DNA of 11,206 nucleotides. It comes from an uncultured Eubacteriales bacterium (GTDB lineage Bacteria; Bacillota; Clostridia; Oscillospirales; CAG-272). The DNA lies in assembly GCA_949286815.1 (NCBI GenBank), contig CASEEB010000012.1:1-11206 (forward strand), in the 5' to 3' direction. A program made the position numbers and the translations under genes. The notes below the pieces were generated by a model. The model had not been told where the DNA came from. It ran no database searches and saw only the letters and a program-made list of their open reading frames with translations. This document shows, piece by piece, positions 1 through 7,149 of this stretch (the first letter of the stretch is position 1; each line of letters starts with the position of its first letter).

Positions 1-536
1 CTCGCGAAACCCTCGTCCGCCAGATTGTCGTATTCTTCCTCGGATTTCATCTCAAGTATGGCTTTCCGGACTGTTTCCGGGGTCTGGTCGGGAAGCCAAA
101 GCCGTTTGAATTGTTTCCCGGTTCTTTCAAGCGCGCCGGTCTTTTCCACACAGATGCGGATGATTATTTCACCCTCGCGGTCTGAGTCCCCGGCGTTTAC
201 TATTGTATCCACGTCTTCGCGGCAGCAAAGGTATTTGATTGTTTCAAACTGCTTAAGCGTGCCGGGATCCGGTTTTTTGTCCGAGCCGGTTTTAAGCTTG
301 AATTCAAAATGCTCGGGAAAACACGGAATGTTCTCAAGCGACCATTTACCCGAGGTTTTTGTGTAATCTTCAATATCGCACAAAGAAAAAAGATGCCCGA
401 ACGCCCATGTTACAAGATAATTGCCTCCTTCATAATATCCGTTTTTCTTTTTCATTTCCGTATTTGACGGTATATTTTGAATTCCCGCGACAATATTTCT
501 CGCAAGGCTTGGCTTTTCCGCAATGATTACAGTCAT
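1..536 (-). CDS. topB: DNA topoisomerase III, N-terminal part (cut by left edge)
   Basis: Type IA topoisomerase: it nicks one DNA strand through a tyrosine link, passes the other strand through and reseals, acting in decatenation and recombination. The minus strand gives 178 residues with no stop before the edge, so the gene is incomplete. The Toprim domain is clear. The protein begins MTVIIAEKPSLAR (catalytic-site Lys8), has a GHL motif at residues 47-49, the metal-binding block NAGDSDREGE at 114-123 (Asp117, Asp119, Glu121), and an RLW...T segment at 146-152 typical of the family. The active-site tyrosine lies beyond the edge. The ATG at 534-536 is the right start: an in-frame TAA lies 12 bases upstream and a GAAAGG ribosome site precedes it. 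A chromosomal topB or an integrative-element copy are both possible; nothing else here points to an element. Confidence 0.95.
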   Translation of the reverse strand, partial: MTVIIAEKPSLARNIVAGIQNIPSNTEMKKKNGYYEGGNYLVTWAFGHLFSLCDIEDYTKTSGKWSLENIPCFPEHFEFKLKTGSDKKPDPGTLKQFETIKYLCCREDVDTIVNAGDSDREGEIIIRICVEKTGALERTGKQFKRLWLPDQTPETVRKAILEMKSEEEYDNLADEGFA

Positions 537-606
537 ATGTAGCCTTTCTTATTCCGATCTTTTGCTCTGTTTAACTCCTTGATAAACCGGAATTTAGCAA
601 AGTTGT

Positions 607-747
607 TTATCCAATCCCTGAAAAATTCCGACTGTGCATTTGTGTGAAACCGATACTCTCGTTTTTCGGGTCGTCATAATACGGATTTTCGTTTTTCACA
701 ACCGTATTTTTTAAAATTTCCGCGCAATGCCGCAGTGGAACGAACAT
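607..747 (-). CDS. Doubtful 46-residue ORF in the topB leader
   Basis: An ATG at 745-747 opens 46 codons, beginning MFVPLRHCAEILKN, passing through NENPYYDDPKNES and ending in NFSGIG. It lies wholly inside the transcript predicted from the 799-827 promoter and ends 70 bases before topB. I recognise no domain. There is no Shine-Dalgarno sequence before the ATG; the inverted repeat at 750-772 sits there instead. This argues that the segment may be a structured leader, a decayed gene or a dispersed repeat rather than a translated gene. Confidence 0.25.
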   Translation of the reverse strand: MFVPLRHCAEILKNTVVKNENPYYDDPKNESIGFTQMHSRNFSGIG

Positions 748-749
748 AA

Positions 750-772
750 TGACCGATTGTCCGAATCGGTCA
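750..772. promoter_or_regulatory. Inverted repeat just downstream of the topB-side promoter (operator or hairpin)
   Basis: TGACCGATT (750-758) and AATCGGTCA (764-772) form perfect 9-bp arms around 5 bases, about 20-42 bases after the predicted start point. The TGACC...GGTCA pattern and length resemble TetR-family operators, so it may be a repressor roadblock site. As RNA it would be a stable hairpin at the front of the leader. Which role applies cannot be decided from sequence. Confidence 0.5.
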
Positions 773-798
773 CTATTCTTATTGTCAATTGTCGATTT

Positions 799-827
799 AT
801 TTTATCATAAATTCTGTATTTTGTCAA
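799..827 (-). promoter_or_regulatory. Strong sigma-A promoter reading toward topB
   Basis: On the minus strand there is a perfect -35 box TTGACA (822-827), a 17-bp spacer and a -10 box TAAAAT (799-804) preceded by TGA, which is an extended -10 element. The predicted start is near 792, giving a leader of about 256 nt before topB. No other minus-strand gene lies between it and topB except the doubtful 46-residue ORF. Confidence 0.75.
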
Positions 828-854
828 TAGAATCGGGAAGTGTGTATACGGCAC

Positions 855-900
855 AAAAAACAGACCTGTCGCAAAGTTGGGACAGGTCACAAAATTTTTT
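855..900. terminator. Bidirectional intrinsic terminator after the solute-binding protein gene
   Basis: GACCTGTC (863-870) and GACAGGTC (881-888) form a perfect 8-bp stem with a 10-base loop. It is flanked by AAAAAA (855-860) and TTTTTT (895-900), so there is a T-tract on either strand. It starts about 19 bases after the stop codon of the minus-strand gene ending at 907 and isolates that gene from the topB promoter. Confidence 0.85.
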
Positions 901-906
901 TATGCG

Positions 907-2394
907 TTACGGCTGATAATTGTCAAAGAAATTGAACAGATTCTGGTAATATCTCTTATAGCTCCGCTCGTTTCTTTTCCATGTCGAAGCCCAGTTGTCG
1001 TTATTCGCCGCCACAAGCTCCTGCATGAGGAACGCGGCTCCGCTCCATGAGTTGTATATAAAACCGAAATCAAAAACCCTGCTGTCCAGAATCATGTCAA
1101 GTATCTGCGAGGAAATTTCATCCTTCATGCCCTGATATTTCAATGCTCTGCTGTAGTATTCGGGCATTACAAGTATATAAGTCTGAGCGCACAGCGCTTC
1201 GGTGACCGCGCCGGTAAGCGCCATCTCTTCTTCCGTGTTGATTGATTTCGGAACGGCAAGTACATCGTGAGCGCCGTTTGACATGGTGTGATATTCTTCT
1301 TGCTCCACGTTCCACTTGGGGTACGGAATAAGCCCTATGTTATTCATGTCCCCGAAGTAGGAGAGCGAGTTTCCGACTTCTCCCATACAGAAAACGGCTC
1401 TTTCATCCATAAAGATATCATATGATATGTCACGGTCACTGGTTGCGTAAGTACCCGCGTTGTCATGCGCAAGGTTATTTAGCTGAACCACTATTTCCGG
1501 CATTTTTTCGGTATTAAGCGCGAGGGTGAGAGTGCCGTCGCTGTTTCTTTGCATTATCGGGTTGTCAAACGCCCATTGAAAAGCGGCCGTATGTGTTCCG
1601 CCGGTCCTCATTGAAAGACCGTAAAAATCGTTTTCATCCACCTTTGAATTTGAGTTCAGGTCGGAGTAGATATCCTTTGACAGTTCCGTGAGTTTGCCCA
1701 GCGTCCATTCTCCGTTGAGTACCGTTTGGTAAATGTCTCCGAGAGCATATTCTTCGGCGAGCGTTTTGTTGAAATACATGCAGAATGTATATGCCATGGC
1801 GGTCAAAGCGTAGTCGCCGACCGCGAAAAAAGCTATTCCGTTGTATGTACTGTCCTCGACCGTGCTCGATGACCACCAGGGATTTTCAAAGTCAACATAG
1901 GGAAGTTCGTACCAGTTTCTCAGACAGTCTTTGAGTATTACCTGTCCGAGACTTATTACATGATGGCTTACGAGATCATATGTATCGTCCTGCGTTTTGA
2001 CTGCCTTTTCTATCTCACTCAGTATTTCCGGGTCGCTCTTGGAGTAGTCTTCGTAAAACTCTATATTGAGATTTTCACATACCGTCAGGTTTCGCAGATA
2101 TATTGAGTCATCCACATTGTCTCCCGTCATTTCTTCGACATAGAAATCGTATACAGATACAGGTTGAGCAAGTACGGTAAATTCTTCTCCCTCAAAATCC
2201 AAGTCGGGAAATTCATAAGTCAGTTCGCTCTCCGCGTCGGTGATCCCGGACTCCGCGCCTGCCGCGGGTTTGTCTGTTGAAGTCTCATTGCTTTTGTTGT
2301 CAGACTCGTTTGCGCATCCCGGGAAAAGCAGTAAAATTGACAGGGAAGCCAGAATCAGGCAAGTCATTTTGATAAATAAACGGCGTTTTGGCAT
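907..2394 (-). CDS. Extracellular solute-binding lipoprotein (ABC-transporter type), orphan
   Basis: A 495-residue exported protein that probably binds a sugar or similar solute outside the membrane. It has a basic N-terminus (MPKRR), a hydrophobic segment at about 11-25 and a lipobox-like LFPGC ending at Cys27. A Ser/Asn/Thr/Glu-rich linker follows to about residue 60. The mature part begins with DLDFEGEEFTVL and a segment near VDDSIYLRN, a pattern seen in the large clostridial family of carbohydrate solute-binding proteins. Length and the Trp/Tyr-rich body (for example NPWWSS, EYYSRALKYQG) also fit. The start is well supported: AAGGAGG at 2401-2407 lies six bases before the ATG. No permease or ATPase gene is adjacent, so its partners must lie elsewhere. 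Pro and Phe in the lipobox are slightly unusual. The ligand is unknown. Confidence 0.88.
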   Translation of the reverse strand: MPKRRLFIKMTCLILASLSILLLFPGCANESDNKSNETSTDKPAAGAESGITDAESELTYEFPDLDFEGEEFTVLAQPVSVYDFYVEEMTGDNVDDSIYLRNLTVCENLNIEFYEDYSKSDPEILSEIEKAVKTQDDTYDLVSHHVISLGQVILKDCLRNWYELPYVDFENPWWSSSTVEDSTYNGIAFFAVGDYALTAMAYTFCMYFNKTLAEEYALGDIYQTVLNGEWTLGKLTELSKDIYSDLNSNSKVDENDFYGLSMRTGGTHTAAFQWAFDNPIMQRNSDGTLTLALNTEKMPEIVVQLNNLAHDNAGTYATSDRDISYDIFMDERAVFCMGEVGNSLSYFGDMNNIGLIPYPKWNVEQEEYHTMSNGAHDVLAVPKSINTEEEMALTGAVTEALCAQTYILVMPEYYSRALKYQGMKDEISSQILDMILDSRVFDFGFIYNSWSGAAFLMQELVAANNDNWASTWKRNERSYKRYYQNLFNFFDNYQP

Positions 2395-2417
2395 ATATAT
2401 CCTCCTTAAAATTTTAT

Positions 2418-2497
2418 ATATTATTACATAAAAAGATTAATATAAAGTGAGTTTATATCATAAATTCGATGAAATTTATATATTTATGTAATAATAT
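2418..2497. repeat. 15-bp perfect inverted repeat in the divergent control region
   Basis: ATATTATTACATAAA (2418-2432) is the exact reverse complement of TTTATGTAATAATAT (2483-2497), with 50 bases between. An 11-base core of the motif, TTTATGTAATA, recurs at 2663-2673, 16 bases upstream of the fakB -35 box. The arrangement suggests paired regulator sites in the 2395-2763 gap, or a long-range stem in the leader of the solute-binding protein mRNA. High AT content makes chance similarity more likely than usual. Confidence 0.5.
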
Positions 2498-2524
2498 TTG
2501 TGCCGCCAATCTGCAACTGTAAAG

Positions 2525-2530
2525 ATTATA
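2525..2530 (-). promoter_or_regulatory. Candidate extended -10 promoter of the solute-binding protein gene
   Basis: On the minus strand TGT precedes a perfect TATAAT (2525-2530), forming an extended -10 element. The -35 region is poor (TTTCCG at 17 bp). Start near 2518 would give a leader of about 124 nt that contains the 15-bp inverted repeat described separately. Other AT-rich -10-like sequences nearby make this a moderate call. Confidence 0.4.
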
Positions 2531-2689
2531 ACACATCCAGGTTAAAACGGAAATCCTGTTATATTTAAAATTAAGTAAAATCAGAAACATCCTCGAGATT
2601 GCAACAATTTAAGGTTCATGTTGTTAAATATTATATGCGCCGTAAAGGTTGCATTGCCGCTTTTTATGTAATATTTGTAATAATAATGA

Positions 2690-2718
2690 TTGACAAACAG
2701 GACAAAATAGTGTATAAT
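2690..2718 (+). promoter_or_regulatory. Consensus sigma-A promoter of the fakB-fakA operon
   Basis: TTGACA (2690-2695), a 17-bp spacer and TATAAT (2713-2718) match the housekeeping consensus at all twelve positions. The predicted start is near 2725, about 39 bases before the fakB ATG. Such a perfect promoter suggests strong basal expression, possibly held in check by a repressor. Confidence 0.9.
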
Positions 2719-2763
2719 AACATGATGAATGAAAATGCGGCTTGAGAAAGGGCTTTATCAGAT

Positions 2764-3627
2764 ATGAACAATTATGTGATTATAACCGATTCTTCATGTG
2801 ATCTGCCGGTCTCACTGGCAGATGAGCTTGGAGTAAAAGTGCTTCAGCTTGAAGTCAACATAGAAGGAGAGCGGACAAAGTTCAACAACGAAATTGACAT
2901 AAAGGATTTTTACGCGACTTTGCGTACAAAAAAAGCGGTGACGACGTCCGCGGTAAATATAGACAGATTTCTCGGTGTATTTGAAAAAGAGCTTGCCGAC
3001 GGAAACGATATACTTTATATAGGCTTTTCATCCGGTCTGTCATCTACGTACAGTGCCGGGAAAAGCGCGGCGGACGAGCTGAGCGAAAAATATCCGGACA
3101 ATAAAATACTGACGGTGGATTCGCTTTCCGCGTCTCTCGGTCAGGGTCTTTTGGTGACTCTTGCCGCGAGAAAGAAATCCGAGGGGGCTACGATTGAGGA
3201 GCTTTGCCGATACGTGGAAGAGACAAAGTGGCATCTTTGCCATTGGTTTACCGTCGACGACCTTTTCTTTCTTAAAAGAGGGGGACGCGTATCCGCGGCG
3301 ACCGCGGTCTTGGGAACCATGCTGTCCATAAAGCCGGTGCTTCATATGGACAACGAAGGACATCTTATAAATGTGGAAAAGGCAAGAGGCAGGCAATCCT
3401 CGATAAAGGCGTTGCTCGAACACATGAAAAAACTGGCAATAGAGCCGCAAAAACAGACAATTTACATCAGTCACGGCGATTGCTATGACGAGGCGAAGTC
3501 TTTGGCCGATATGATAAAAGCCGAATTCGGAATAAACGACATACTGATATCCGAGGTAGGACCGGTTATTGGGGCTCATTCGGGACCCGGTACGATAGCG
3601 TTGTTCTTTTTAGGCAGCGAAAGATAA
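2764..3627 (+). CDS. fakB: DegV family fatty acid-binding protein, FakB subunit
   Basis: FakB proteins bind a fatty acid in the cytoplasm and present its carboxyl group to the kinase FakA, giving acyl-phosphate for PlsX/PlsY-dependent phospholipid synthesis. The 287-residue length is typical. Family motifs appear in order: ITDSSCDLP (7-15), TTSAVNIDRF (60-69), IGFSSGLSSTY (86-96), VDSLSASLGQGLL (118-130), the arginine segment LKRGGRVS (170-177), KPVLHMDNEG (190-199), SHGDC (236-240) and GPVIGAHSGPGT (266-277) with the conserved His272. The ATG is preceded by GAGAAAGGG about 11 bases upstream. It is the first gene after a consensus promoter, and fakA follows 63 bases later on the same strand, which strongly supports the assignment beyond the generic DegV label. 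Chain-length preference of the bound fatty acid cannot be read from sequence. Confidence 0.92.
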   Translation: MNNYVIITDSSCDLPVSLADELGVKVLQLEVNIEGERTKFNNEIDIKDFYATLRTKKAVTTSAVNIDRFLGVFEKELADGNDILYIGFSSGLSSTYSAGKSAADELSEKYPDNKILTVDSLSASLGQGLLVTLAARKKSEGATIEELCRYVEETKWHLCHWFTVDDLFFLKRGGRVSAATAVLGTMLSIKPVLHMDNEGHLINVEKARGRQSSIKALLEHMKKLAIEPQKQTIYISHGDCYDEAKSLADMIKAEFGINDILISEVGPVIGAHSGPGTIALFFLGSER

Positions 3628-3638
3628 AATTATGTCTG

Positions 3639-3668
3639 TTTTCCCGCGTGAATACGTATACGGGAAAA
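3639..3668 (+). other. Stem-loop between fakB and fakA
   Basis: TTTTCCCG (3639-3646) and CGGGAAAA (3661-3668) form a perfect 8-bp stem with a 14-base loop in the 63-base gap between the two genes. No T-tract follows, so it is not a standard terminator. It may protect or mark a processing point in the transcript and tune the ratio of the two subunits. It ends 13 bases before the fakA ribosome binding site. Confidence 0.5.
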
Positions 3669-3690
3669 GTATTCTGAATTTGGAGGTCCT

Positions 3691-5337
3691 ATGGAGATTA
3701 CTGGAAATCTGTACTGCGGCATGGTGATGTCCGCCGCCAACTTTCTCGGTAACAATAAAGAGAAGATAAATAATCTGAATGTTTTTCCGGTTCCGGACGG
3801 AGATACCGGAATTAACATGAGCCTTACGATGAGCACCCTTTATAAGGTTGAAAAAGACCTTCCGTTGGGGGAAGCTGCCCAGAAAGTTGCCGGACTTATG
3901 CTCAGAAGCGCAAGGGGAAATTCGGGCGCCATTCTTTCGCTGTTTTTCAGAGGTATCGCTAAAGCGCTCAAGGGCGCTGTAATCGGAGAAAACCGTCATA
4001 TTGTCCTCGCGCTTGAAAAGGGAACCGAGGAAGCCTACAGGGCGGTCATGAATCCCACAGAGGGGACCATGCTTACCGTTATGCGCGTTTGCGCGGAAAG
4101 CGCGCGAAAGGCTTACGACAAAAATCCGGATATAGGCGGTACCGCGCTCTTTAAAATCATTGAGGAAAGCGCTTCGGAAGCGCTTGAAAACACCCCGGAG
4201 CTTTTGCCCGTGCTCAAGCAGGCGGGAGTGGTGGACGCCGGAGGATTCGGATTTCTTTGTGTTATAAAGGGAATGCGTGCTGCGTATATGGGGGATCCCG
4301 TAGAGACGCCGGTACAAAGGGAAGAGACCGACACCCCGGAACATACCGATGGGGCAAGTTTTTCTGAGTTTGACACTGAGGATATAAAGTTTGCATACTG
4401 TACCGAATGCATTATTGACAAAAACGAGAAATATGCCGGAGAAGACACCGCGAAGGAACTGTATGAATTTATCATGGGCATAGGAGACAGCGCGGTATTT
4501 GTCGACGATGAGAGCATTGTCAAGCTTCATGTTCATACGAATGACCCGGGCGCTGTTCTTTCCAAAGCGATTGAGTTCGGAAGCCTCGCCTCGGTCAAGA
4601 TCGAAAATATGAAAAATCAGCATACGGCGCTTGCCGGCGGAGCTGATAAATCCGAATTGAAAAAGAATGTAAGGATTGATAAAAAATACGGTTTTGTCAG
4701 CGTCTGCATGGGAGAGGGCATCAGCGCCATGTTCAGGGACATAGGGGTCGATACCGTCATAGAGGGCGGACAGACTATGAACCCCAGCACACAGGAGATA
4801 ATTGACGCGGTGATGAAAACGCCGTCGGAATACGTATTCATACTTCCCAACAATAAAAATATAAAAATGGTGGCGATGCAGGCGTCTGAACTGATAAGCG
4901 AAAGAAAAGCGATAGTTATACCGACCGACACCGTGCCGCAGGGAATATCGGCGATGATTGCCTACAATCCGGATTCTCAGGCGGATGAGGTCGAACGCGA
5001 AATGAAAGCCGCGGCAGAGCAGGTCACGTCAATGTCTGTTACTTACGCGGTGAGAGATACTCAGATAGACCGTTTCAGTATAAAAAAAGGGCAGTTTCTC
5101 GGACTTGTGGAAAATAAGATAGCGTGTGTAAGCGACAGCGCGGAAGGGTGTGTAAAGCAGCTTTCCAGAGGCATGACCGGAGCTTCGTATGTAACCGTGT
5201 TTTACGGTGAAAATATAAACGAGGAGCAGGCGGCAGGCGCGGGAGCGGTCATATCCGAAAAGATCGGCGGAGGCTGTGAGGTTGCGGTTCTTTTCGGAGG
5301 ACAGCCGGTATACAGCTATATAATTTCGGTGGAATAA
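3691..5337 (+). CDS. fakA: Fatty acid kinase catalytic subunit, DAK2 domain protein (FakA/YloV)
   Basis: FakA is the ATP-dependent kinase that phosphorylates fatty acid held by FakB. The 548 residues match the usual family length. The N-terminal DhaL-type kinase domain (about 1-200) carries VFPVPDGDTG (31-40; Asp36 and Asp38 for magnesium), RSARGNSGAI (72-81) and DAGGFGF (182-188). A linker rich in acidic residues (205-230) leads to a middle domain with Cys237/Cys240 and KLHVHTNDPG (278-287; His280, His282). From memory of the family, this Cys/His set is a metal-binding site. The C-terminal DegV-like domain runs from about 330 to 548. The start is set by GGAGG four bases before the ATG. It is co-directional with fakB and probably co-transcribed. 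All key residues I know are present, so it should be active. Confidence 0.94.
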   Translation: MEITGNLYCGMVMSAANFLGNNKEKINNLNVFPVPDGDTGINMSLTMSTLYKVEKDLPLGEAAQKVAGLMLRSARGNSGAILSLFFRGIAKALKGAVIGENRHIVLALEKGTEEAYRAVMNPTEGTMLTVMRVCAESARKAYDKNPDIGGTALFKIIEESASEALENTPELLPVLKQAGVVDAGGFGFLCVIKGMRAAYMGDPVETPVQREETDTPEHTDGASFSEFDTEDIKFAYCTECIIDKNEKYAGEDTAKELYEFIMGIGDSAVFVDDESIVKLHVHTNDPGAVLSKAIEFGSLASVKIENMKNQHTALAGGADKSELKKNVRIDKKYGFVSVCMGEGISAMFRDIGVDTVIEGGQTMNPSTQEIIDAVMKTPSEYVFILPNNKNIKMVAMQASELISERKAIVIPTDTVPQGISAMIAYNPDSQADEVEREMKAAAEQVTSMSVTYAVRDTQIDRFSIKKGQFLGLVENKIACVSDSAEGCVKQLSRGMTGASYVTVFYGENINEEQAAGAGAVISEKIGGGCEVAVLFGGQPVYSYIISVE

Positions 5338-5348
5338 ATAATCTTACT

Positions 5349-5374
5349 TTGGGGAACAGTCATTTGTTTCCCAA
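5349..5374 (+). terminator. Candidate terminator of the fakB-fakA operon
   Basis: TTGGGGAAC (5349-5357) pairs with GTTTCCCAA (5366-5374) over nine positions with one G-U pair, loop of eight. It begins about 12 bases after the fakA stop. The following TATTTAGC is a weak T-tract, so termination may be partial. Confidence 0.5.
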
Positions 5375-5639
5375 TATTTAGCTTATCGCATTAAAACAAT
5401 AGGTTGCATAAGCGCGGGCTTCGGATGGCTGACAAAGGTATTGTAACGGCCGGTCGGACTTTTTCGGAATCCCGCGCGGGTGTATGGTGAAGAAAAAGCG
5501 GCTGACTGCTATGCGTTATTACACGGTCTGTGTTTATATGTGGCCGGTTTTTGGTTTAAATTTTTGGTTGAAATGAATATTAATGCTGTCCGCAAGACAA
5601 GAATATCCATAAAATAAAGGAAAACTGACGGAGATAAAG
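5375..5639. other. Intergenic stretch before the MBOAT gene, no confident promoter
   Basis: No ORF with coding character lies here on either strand. The 5410-5520 part is GC-richer than other gaps and includes a 10-bp palindrome CCCGCGCGGG (5471-5480). The 5520-5610 part is T/A-rich and includes TTTAAATTTTTGG and ATATTAAT, but no -35/-10 pair at good spacing that I would call. The ribosome site ACGGAG lies just before the ATG at 5640. Confidence 0.5.
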
Positions 5640-7094
5640 ATGGTATTTTCATCGCTGATTTTTTTGTTTGCCTTTCTGCCGCTTACTTTGGCGGTTTATT
5701 TTGCGGTGCCGTTCAGATTCAGGAATATCGCGCTGTTTGTCGTGAGCCTGATTTTTTACGGCTGGGGAGAGCCGCTTTACATTATTGTAATGATTTTCTC
5801 GATAGTTACCGCGTATGCTTTCGGCTTTCCTATCGGAAAATACCGTGACGTCAACAAAAAAAAGGCAAGATTTTTTCTTTGCCTGTCGCTGATTCTTAAT
5901 CTGGCGATGCTCGCGTTTTTCAAATATTACAATTTTTTTGCCGAGAATCTGTCGCTTCTGCCGTTTCTTGAGGGGAAAATATCGACTATTGACGAGATAA
6001 GCTTTACTTTATTCGGCAAAAGCTATACTACCGATTTTTCGCTGCCGGTGGGAATTTCATTCTATACGTTTCAGATTATGTCGTATTCTATCGACCTTTA
6101 CCGTAACGATGCGTCCTTACAAAAGAATTTTATTTCTTTCGGCACATATGTGACGTTGTTTCCGCAACTTGTGGCGGGACCGATTGTAAGATACAAGGAT
6201 ATAGATGACCAGCTTTCGGAGAGAAAAGAAAGCATTGAAAAATTTGCGAGCGGAGTCAGGAGATTCTGCTGCGGTCTGGGCAAAAAAATACTGCTCGGCG
6301 ACGCGGCGTCCGCGCTTTATGAATATTTCAAGAGCGCCGACGGATTTGAGGGCAGCGTGGTCGGCGCCTGGATGATAATGATTTGCTTTACATTCCATAT
6401 ATACTTTGATTTTTCGGGATATTCGGATATGGCAATAGGACTCGGAAGGATGTTCGGCTTTGAGTTTGTGGAAAACTTCAATTATCCTTATATATCGAAG
6501 AGCATTACCGAATTCTGGAGAAGATGGCATATATCCCTTTCCACCTGGTTTAAGGAATATGTATATATACCTCTCGGAGGAAACAGAAGGGGATGGGCGA
6601 TACAGCTGCGCAACATTGCCATTGTGTGGTTTCTTACCGGGTTCTGGCACGGCGCCGGTTGGAACTATATTATATGGGGTGTATATTTCGGCGCCGTTCT
6701 GATACTTGAAAAGACTTTTTTGCTTAAGCTATATGACAGGCTTCCCGTGGCGGTCTGTCACGTTTGGACATTGCTGCTTATAGGTATAGGATGGATTATA
6801 TTTGCGTTTACCGATATGTCGTCGGGAATTGACATCATCGGAAAGCTTTTCGGAATAGGGGCGACTTCGTTTGCCTCGCACACGGCGCTTTATCAGATAC
6901 TGCGGGCGTTGCCGCTTATGCTTGTCTGCGCCGTGGGTTCAACCCCATACCCGAAAAAGCTGCTTTCGCGTTTTGTCGTAAAGTACAAATGGACTTCATG
7001 GGCGGCATCCGCGGGAGCTGTGATGATCCTGATTGTTTGTACGGCATATCTTGCCGATTCTACTTTCAGTCCGTTTTTGTACTTTATATTCTGA
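5640..7094 (+). CDS. MBOAT family O-acyltransferase (AlgI/DltB/PatA-like)
   Basis: Membrane-bound O-acyltransferase of 484 residues, expected to move an acyl (usually acetyl) group across the membrane for attachment to an extracellular polysaccharide or other envelope polymer. About ten hydrophobic segments run from residue 4 to the C-terminus. Family landmarks are FYGWGEP (39-45), LFPQLVAGPIVRY (173-185), FDFSGYSDMAIGLG (256-269), FWRRWHISLSTW (292-303; His297) and TGFWHGAGWN (333-342; the presumed catalytic His337). The ribosome site GGAG lies six bases before the ATG. The DHHW-type partner follows after 55 bases on the same strand, a pairing like AlgI with AlgJ/AlgX. No glycosyltransferases or polymerases are adjacent, so the polymer is not identified. 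Confidence 0.93.
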   Translation: MVFSSLIFLFAFLPLTLAVYFAVPFRFRNIALFVVSLIFYGWGEPLYIIVMIFSIVTAYAFGFPIGKYRDVNKKKARFFLCLSLILNLAMLAFFKYYNFFAENLSLLPFLEGKISTIDEISFTLFGKSYTTDFSLPVGISFYTFQIMSYSIDLYRNDASLQKNFISFGTYVTLFPQLVAGPIVRYKDIDDQLSERKESIEKFASGVRRFCCGLGKKILLGDAASALYEYFKSADGFEGSVVGAWMIMICFTFHIYFDFSGYSDMAIGLGRMFGFEFVENFNYPYISKSITEFWRRWHISLSTWFKEYVYIPLGGNRRGWAIQLRNIAIVWFLTGFWHGAGWNYIIWGVYFGAVLILEKTFLLKLYDRLPVAVCHVWTLLLIGIGWIIFAFTDMSSGIDIIGKLFGIGATSFASHTALYQILRALPLMLVCAVGSTPYPKKLLSRFVVKYKWTSWAASAGAVMILIVCTAYLADSTFSPFLYFIF

Positions 7095-7149
7095 CATATT
7101 TGCCTGTGATTGATTTTTGCGTTTGGCAAGAGGAAAGGAATTTTGATTT

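Larger units (their letters stand above)
537..792 (-). promoter_or_regulatory. Long 5' leader of topB
   Basis: This is the predicted untranslated stretch between the start point near 792 and the topB ATG. It contains the hairpin at 750-772, the doubtful small ORF, and a second stem formed by AATACGG (679-685) and CCGTATT (702-708) with a 16-base loop. An AAGGAG-like sequence lies about 30 bases before the topB ATG, too far to serve it. I do not recognise a known riboswitch or T-box here. Confidence 0.4.

Noticed and set aside
25..366. Plus-strand ORF of 113 codons
   Set aside because: It lies opposite the topoisomerase III frame, which carries unmistakable family motifs. Its own translation is Ser-rich with no domain.
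679..708. Stem followed by a T-run on the plus strand, looking like a plus-strand terminator
   Set aside because: No plus-strand gene lies upstream, and the arms sit inside the predicted topB leader, so it is treated as part of that leader.
2722..2745. Mini-ORF MMNENAA directly at the fakB transcript start, a possible leader peptide
   Set aside because: No ribosome site, very short, and no run of regulatory codons. ATG-rich sequence right after a -10 box is common by chance.
3610..4623. Minus-strand ORF of 337 codons opposite fakA
   Set aside because: Long only because the fakA codon pattern leaves few stops in that frame; the translation is rich in His/Arg/Phe with no domain, and fakA is certain.
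5471..5480. Palindrome CCCGCGCGGG as a possible operator
   Set aside because: Too short and without an adjacent promoter that I can support.
6117..6650. Minus-strand ORF of 177 codons inside the MBOAT gene
   Set aside because: Antisense shadow of the conserved MBOAT core; no ribosome site or recognisable domain.
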